Below are positions 31,943-35,090 of a stretch of 35,090 nt of DNA, piece after piece. The stretch is from JBAWAP01 sp049589355 (GTDB lineage: Bacteria; Chloroflexota; Anaerolineae; VGOG01): positions 1-35,090 of the forward strand of contig JBAWAP010000188.1 of assembly GCA_049589355.1 (NCBI GenBank), written 5' to 3'. The position numbers were made by a program, and so were the translations under genes. The number at the start of each line of letters is the position of its first letter. The stretch's first letter is position 1. Under the pieces are notes generated by a model. It worked only from the letters and a program-made list of their open reading frames with translations, was not told where the DNA came from and ran no database searches.

Positions 31943-32242
31943 TCAAGCTTGGGCTAGTTCCAACTGCGGTCTTTCGCTGTTCCCAGAACTGGCTGCCCCT
32001 TGCCGGCGCTGCGTGGCATCGCTTCTAAGGGTCCAAGAATTGCGGCTGCTTTCGAGGTACTCGTGCAACATCCTGAGACTATATCGGCGATGGCCCCCAG
32101 GTGTGCGGAAGGGAACTAGTCCGCCCTCCCTCTCTATCCTGCTTAAAGTGAACAAGCTCACCCGCAGGTACTGAGCAGCCTCTCTGGCATTGAGTAGAGT
32201 CAGCTTCTCGTCTCGCATTTCGTCTATTGCTTCCATTTCCAT
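31943..32242 (-). CDS. MerR-like/BldC-type helix-turn-helix DNA-binding protein
   Basis: 99 residues. The DNA-binding domain (about 15-63) is L-T-L-L-N-A-R-E-A-A-Q-Y-L-R-V-S followed by the wing R-T-P-G-G-H-R-R-Y, typical of excisionase/BldC/MerR N-terminal domains. No effector domain follows; the tail is low-complexity and Gln/Arg-rich. ATG 32242 has GGGAG at good spacing. The gene has its own promoter, a roughly 210-nt structured leader and a terminator, so it is a single-gene unit, likely a global or developmental regulator by analogy to BldC. Confidence 0.85.
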   Translation of the reverse strand: MEMEAIDEMRDEKLTLLNAREAAQYLRVSLFTLSRIEREGGLVPFRTPGGHRRYSLRMLHEYLESSRNSWTLRSDATQRRQGAASSGNSERPQLELAQA

Positions 32243-32455
32243 CAATCTCCCTTAACCTTGTAGACAGATCTTACGGTACCCGTTGCTCTGGCCTAGAGCA
32301 GGGTGGCTTTCCTTCCAGGTCGCGAATCATAAGCAAGAGCAAATTGCTCTAACTCATCCTGAAGGGAAGAAGGCGAGGCCCCCGGAGGCTCGAAGGAGCG
32401 ACCTCGCCTTCCTCAATCAGGCTCCTGCGTCCCCACGTCAGGAGTTGCACCATGC
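32243..32455 (-). ncRNA. Structured leader RNA of the BldC-like gene (candidate riboregulator)
   Basis: The leader holds, in transcript order, a hairpin CTCCTGACG/CGCAGGAG (32444-32422), a perfect 10-bp stem GAAGGCGAGG pairing with CCTCGCCTTC (32411-32402 with 32378-32369) with an inner GCTC-GAAG-GAGC type hairpin in its 23-nt loop, a perfect AGAGCAA/TTGCTCT hairpin (32350-32336), and a small GCTCT/AGAGC hairpin just before the ribosome site. The segment 32438-32446 can alternatively pair with 32351-32362, excluding the first hairpin. No known riboswitch class was recognised. Confidence 0.5.
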
Positions 32456-32459
32456 TAAT

Positions 32460-32487
32460 ATTATACCGACTTTCCTTGAGTAAGCAA
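32460..32487 (-). promoter_or_regulatory. Sigma70 promoter of the BldC-like gene
   Basis: Minus strand TTGCTT (32487-32482), 16-bp spacer, TATAAT (32465-32460). The start is expected near 32453. Confidence 0.75.
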
Positions 32488-32503
32488 GCTAAAACAGAGG
32501 GCA

Positions 32504-32537
32504 AACCTTAAAATTTGCTCAGCGAACCTTAAAATTT
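32504..32537 (-). promoter_or_regulatory. Two direct repeats AAATTTTAAGGTT upstream of the BldC promoter
   Basis: Identical 13-bp copies at 32504-32516 and 32525-32537, spaced 21 bp start to start (two helical turns), 16 bp upstream of the -35. A third copy precedes the DUF2085 promoter at 17018-17030 in the same relative orientation. Confidence 0.6.
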
Positions 32538-32581
32538 TCAGGCGATTTCGATTACATTCACAGGAATACTGTCGGTTTGTG

Positions 32582-33196
32582 CTAGCGTTTCCCTTGCACT
32601 TCCTCTTCCAGTCGGGCGAAGAATTCGACCATGTAACGGTGGCGTTCCTCGGCTATCTGGCGGGCGGTGGCGGTGAAGAGCGCTTCTTTGAGCTGGGAGA
32701 GCTTGAAGATGAACTCGTGGACCGGTGTGTAATAGGGGGATTGTGACTCACTGGGTGAGCCGGCGGGGGTCTCGGCCCAGAGGTGCTGGCCTCGTTTGCC
32801 GGCCAGGGCATAGGCCCGGGCGATGCCGATGGCTCCTATAGCGTCCAGTTTATCGGCGTCGTAGAGGACCTTGGCTTCCAGGGTCTGAGGAACGACTTCA
32901 TCCCGGAAGCGGTGGGAGGCGATGGCCTGGGCCACGGCCTCGACCTTATCGGCGGGGTGGCCGGCCAGGATTTGGCGGGCCCGCCCTGCCCCTGCCTTAG
33001 CATGGCAAGCCCCAGTGCGCTCCTCCTCGGCCCTAGCCACGTCGTGGAGGAGCGTGGCTGTACGCACGATTTCCATCGCCGCCCCTTCAGCCTGGCCGAT
33101 GCGCTCAGCCAGGGTCAGCACTCGTAACACATGGTCGAAGTCATGGGCTGCATCGGCGTCGTTGTAATACTGGCGCGCTTCTTCTATTCCAATCAT
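32582..33196 (-). CDS. HD domain phosphohydrolase
   Basis: 204 residues. Metal-binding HD motifs are visible: H-D-F-D-H-V-L-R-V (about 18-26), L-L-H-D-V-A-R, A-S-H-R-F-R, and D-A-D-K-L-D-A-I-G. This pattern matches the YedJ-like uncharacterised HD hydrolases; the substrate is unknown. The open frame starts at the first ATG. Confidence 0.92.
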   Translation of the reverse strand: MIGIEEARQYYNDADAAHDFDHVLRVLTLAERIGQAEGAAMEIVRTATLLHDVARAEEERTGACHAKAGAGRARQILAGHPADKVEAVAQAIASHRFRDEVVPQTLEAKVLYDADKLDAIGAIGIARAYALAGKRGQHLWAETPAGSPSESQSPYYTPVHEFIFKLSQLKEALFTATARQIAEERHRYMVEFFARLEEEVQGKR

Positions 33197-33209
33197 CGCT
33201 TTGTTTCTG

Positions 33210-33300
33210 CCCCCCCCTCAATCCCCCCCAACTTTTGGGGGGAAGTCCCATCTTCCACTCTCCAACTTCCAATCTCCAATCTCCAACCTCCAACTTCCAA
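33210..33300. repeat. Low-complexity repeat tract between HD and glycosyltransferase genes
   Basis: A C-rich/G-rich hairpin (CCCCCC-AACTTTT-GGGGGG, about 33222-33242) followed by about six degenerate 7-bp units of the CCAACTT/CCAATCT type (33250-33300). It resembles the interspersed short-period repeats also seen at 235-320 and inside dnaE. The phase abuts the stop of the glycosyltransferase gene. Confidence 0.65.
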
Positions 33301-34419
33301 CTAACAAAGATCAGCGATTAGACGAGCAACTTCCAAAGTCGTTTCCGGTCGTGCCAGACGGTGGGCATTCTGGACCATCCGACTCAGTTCCCCGTTTCCT
33401 GGCTGCAGCCACTCCCGCAATAGGTTGACTACCTCTCTTGGCTTCTCAGCAAACTGCCCGACGCCGTTTTCCACAACGTAGGCGATGTTAAGGTCTTCCT
33501 GGTAAGGGATGGCCCCGCTGATGATAATGGGCAGTCCGCAGATGATGGCCTCGCTGATGGTGGCCGGCCCGGCCTTGGTGACGATGACTTCAGAGGCGGC
33601 CATCAGCTCCGGCATGTTGTCCACAAAGCCAAAGACTGTGGTCGGGATCTCCCAGGTCATCTTGAGCCGCCGTCTAAGCGACCCGTTGCGGCCGGCTATA
33701 ACCAGGAGTTGGGCGGGCAGGCGTGCTTCGGCGATGGCTCTGGCTATTGGGAAGACCTTGCCCATTCCCTCGCCGCCCCCCACGACGAGCAGGGCTGGCA
33801 GGTCAGGCTTCAGGCCCAATTTCCCCTTCCGTTCGCTTTTTCCCCCCAACTCCTGTCCAAACTTTGGACTCACCGGCAGCCCCACCACTTTGATCTTCTG
33901 AGGTGATAAGCCACAGGCCAGGGCCTTTTGACGGGCCACATCGCTGGGGATGATGCAGAGGTCTACGTTGGGGCAGAACCAGGAGGCGTGAGCCTGCACC
34001 AGGTCGGTGACGAGGGTGATCACAGGGATGGGCTTGTCTAGCTCTCTCACAGCTTGTACGGCCAGATGGTTGCTCAGGGAGTGGACAGAGACAATTGCCT
34101 GGGGCGTCGTTCGGCGAAGCTGTTGCGCCAACCTGCTCCTGGCCCAGGGGGTGAAAAACTTCAAGAGGATCACCATTCGCCTGTGGCCGTCGTTCATACG
34201 CCAAAACCAACCCCACAGCGGTCCGCTGTAGGTGACAGCGGGTCGGTACAGCCGGCTGGCGCGGTTTAGGGGGAAGGGGATGCCATCGGCGATGAAATCG
34301 AAGAGCTGCACATCGAATTTGCCCGGCCCGATGTGCTCCAGCCCCTCGGCGATGGCCTCACCCGCACTGCGGTGCCCGCCGCCGGTGTCGGACATGAGGA
34401 TGAGGACCCTTTTGGGCAT
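33301..34419 (-). CDS. MurG/MGDG-synthase-like glycosyltransferase (GT28 family)
   Basis: About 372 residues with two Rossmann domains. The N-terminal domain starts V-L-I-L-M-S-D-T-G-G-G-H-R-S-A-G-E-A-I, the acceptor-side glycine loop of MGDG synthase-type proteins. The C-terminal domain includes V-V-G-G-G-E-G-M-G, V-F-G-F-V-D-N-M, V-T-K-A-G-P-A-T-I-S-E-A (nucleotide-sugar binding). It probably makes a membrane glycolipid or cell-wall intermediate; the acceptor is not decided by sequence. ATG 34419 overlaps the DUF951 stop as TGATG, so the two are coupled. Confidence 0.9.
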   Translation of the reverse strand: MPKRVLILMSDTGGGHRSAGEAIAEGLEHIGPGKFDVQLFDFIADGIPFPLNRASRLYRPAVTYSGPLWGWFWRMNDGHRRMVILLKFFTPWARSRLAQQLRRTTPQAIVSVHSLSNHLAVQAVRELDKPIPVITLVTDLVQAHASWFCPNVDLCIIPSDVARQKALACGLSPQKIKVVGLPVSPKFGQELGGKSERKGKLGLKPDLPALLVVGGGEGMGKVFPIARAIAEARLPAQLLVIAGRNGSLRRRLKMTWEIPTTVFGFVDNMPELMAASEVIVTKAGPATISEAIICGLPIIISGAIPYQEDLNIAYVVENGVGQFAEKPREVVNLLREWLQPGNGELSRMVQNAHRLARPETTLEVARLIADLC

Positions 34420-34640
34420 CACGGAAATTGGTCCTGGTTTGTCAGACCTTTGCTCCCTCGACTAACCAACTTCTTCACACTCTTCTCGAATTTTCGTCGG
34501 GGCACCAGCACGCGGTGGCCACAGGTGCGGCACTTGATGCCAATGTCGGCTCCCAGCCGTACCACCTCCCACTCGTAACCTCCACAGGGGTGTTGCTTGC
34601 GCAATCGCACTACGTCGCCTAAGCGGATGTCCATGGGCAT
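34419..34640 (-). CDS. DUF951 family small protein
   Basis: 73 residues. Family pattern: D-I-R-L-G-D-V-V-R-L-R-K-Q-H-P-C-G-G-Y-E-W, then G-A-D-I-G-I-K-C-R-T-C-G-H-R-V. Three cysteines and a histidine suggest a zinc ribbon. Function unknown. GGGAGGTAACAG precedes the ATG. First gene of a unit with the glycosyltransferase. Confidence 0.93.
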   Translation of the reverse strand: MPMDIRLGDVVRLRKQHPCGGYEWEVVRLGADIGIKCRTCGHRVLVPRRKFEKSVKKLVSRGSKGLTNQDQFP

Positions 34641-34662
34641 GGTCTGTTACCTCCCGCACTTC

Positions 34663-34691
34663 ATTATAACACATCCAGCCCGATATGACGA
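34663..34691 (-). promoter_or_regulatory. Promoter of DUF951-glycosyltransferase
   Basis: Minus strand TCGTCA (34691-34686), 17-bp spacer, TATAAT (34668-34663); the start is near 34656, 16 nt before the ATG. Confidence 0.6.
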
Positions 34692-34754
34692 ATCCAGAAC
34701 CTCTTTCTTTCCAGGCGGTTGCAAAAAGTATTGCTCTGATTTTCGGAGGCCGTG

Positions 34755-34784
34755 TTGCAAGAAGGGCCAACCTCATGGTATAGT
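34755..34784 (+). promoter_or_regulatory. Promoter of the right-edge transposase-like gene
   Basis: TTGCAA (34755-34760), 18-bp spacer, TATAGT (34779-34784), about 38 bp before the ATG at 34823. It is divergent from DUF951. Confidence 0.55.
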
Positions 34785-34822
34785 ATAGGGAGACAACCCT
34801 GCTGCCCATGAGGTGATGGCCC

Positions 34823-35090
34823 ATGAATATTATCGAACAAGCTAAGGATTTTGTCAACCGCCTGCTCCATCCCAACGATCCACGTCGCTGTCCGCACTGC
34901 CATAAGAGGATGACCAAGAAGAACGGCACCAGGCCGGTGACCACTCGTGATCTGGATGGAGTAAGAGAGGAGCGGCATCAGAACTGGTGGTGTCACCTTT
35001 GTAAGAGGAGCTACTACGTCCCTGATCCAAGGAGGGAGAAGTGGGCTCGCTACACCCGTCGGGTGAAACGCAAAGGGCTGGACATGTATC
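34823..35090 (+). CDS. Probable transposase, N-terminal zinc-ribbon part (runs off the right edge)
   Basis: The first 89 codons are visible. Two Cys pairs form a zinc ribbon: C-P-H-C-H-K-R-M and W-W-C-H-L-C-K-R-S-Y, separated by T-R-D-L-D-G-V-R-E-E-R. This arrangement (zinc ribbon, basic R-R-V-K-R-K-G-L-D stretch) is typical of the N-terminus of DDE transposases of several IS families. No terminal inverted repeat could be confirmed because the right end is outside the window; near-repeats GTTGCAAAAAG and GTTGCAAGAAG lie upstream. It could instead be a domesticated zinc-ribbon protein. AGGTG precedes the ATG. Confidence 0.55.
   Translation, partial: MNIIEQAKDFVNRLLHPNDPRRCPHCHKRMTKKNGTRPVTTRDLDGVREERHQNWWCHLCKRSYYVPDPRREKWARYTRRVKRKGLDMY

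Noticed and set aside
32243..32455. c-di-GMP (GEMM) riboswitch in the BldC leader
   Set aside because: An AAAGCCAC string is present, but the conserved ACGCAAAGC context and the tetraloop-receptor parts are missing.
33250..33300. CRISPR-like repeats
   Set aside because: The units are about 7 bp, degenerate and contiguous with no spacers.

Overview
This window reads as a chromosomal segment of an uncultured or thermophilic-type member of the Chloroflexota, probably near Anaerolineae. The assignment is inferred from gene families rather than a database search: DUF951, DUF4013, DUF2085, a SpoVS homologue beside a PHP phosphatase, a BldC-like regulator, Uma2 and PIN/antitoxin genes, and a membrane-anchored M23 peptidase with a Thr-Pro linker. 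No rRNA, CRISPR array or phage structural gene is present.

Left part (1-11.1 kb), nearly all minus strand. Read 5' to 3' on the minus strand, it starts with a four-S1-domain ribosomal protein S1 behind a clear sigma70 promoter, then clpC, a Uma2 nuclease, a winged-helix-like protein, a 44-residue small protein, radA, a PIN/TRAM membrane protein (YacL type), cysS, a fused antitoxin/PIN fossil and rlmB. A separate promoter then drives tRNA-Thr(TGT), tRNA-Tyr(GTA), tRNA-Thr(GGT) and the start of tuf. The core order clpC-radA-yacL-cysS-rlmB matches Bacillus, with disA and ispDF missing and accessory genes inserted. The visible EF-Tu P-loop has Ala where Asp is near-universal.

Middle part (11.1-24.5 kb). 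An acetamidase/formamidase is followed by a decayed aminotransferase. Next come ridA and dnaE, which carries an in-frame low-complexity insert. Then come two plus-strand membrane proteins with consensus promoters, a minus operon (DUF523, ftcD, M23 peptidase), holB with a PSP1/RicT gene, and an overlapping spoVS-PHP pair whose promoter spacer holds a perfect palindrome.

Right part (24.5-35.1 kb). A gene-poor 1-kb leader precedes dnaA. Downstream of dnaA is a cluster of DnaA boxes that is the best oriC candidate. Beyond it lie a 5'-truncated histidine kinase abutting tRNA-Arg(CCT), the housekeeping sigma factor rpoD with yceD behind a perfect TTGACA-17-TATAAT promoter and an attenuator-like hairpin, pcm with a phosphoribosyltransferase, a BldC-like regulator with a long structured leader, an HD hydrolase, a MurG/MGDG-synthase-like glycosyltransferase, DUF951, and the start of a probable transposase gene at the right edge.

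The genes are mostly housekeeping (replication initiation and elongation, transcription, translation, protein and DNA quality control). The most unusual signals are between genes: a 13-bp motif shared by two promoters, structured leaders upstream of spoVS, rpoD and bldC, and decayed or truncated genes at tRNA and operon junctions.
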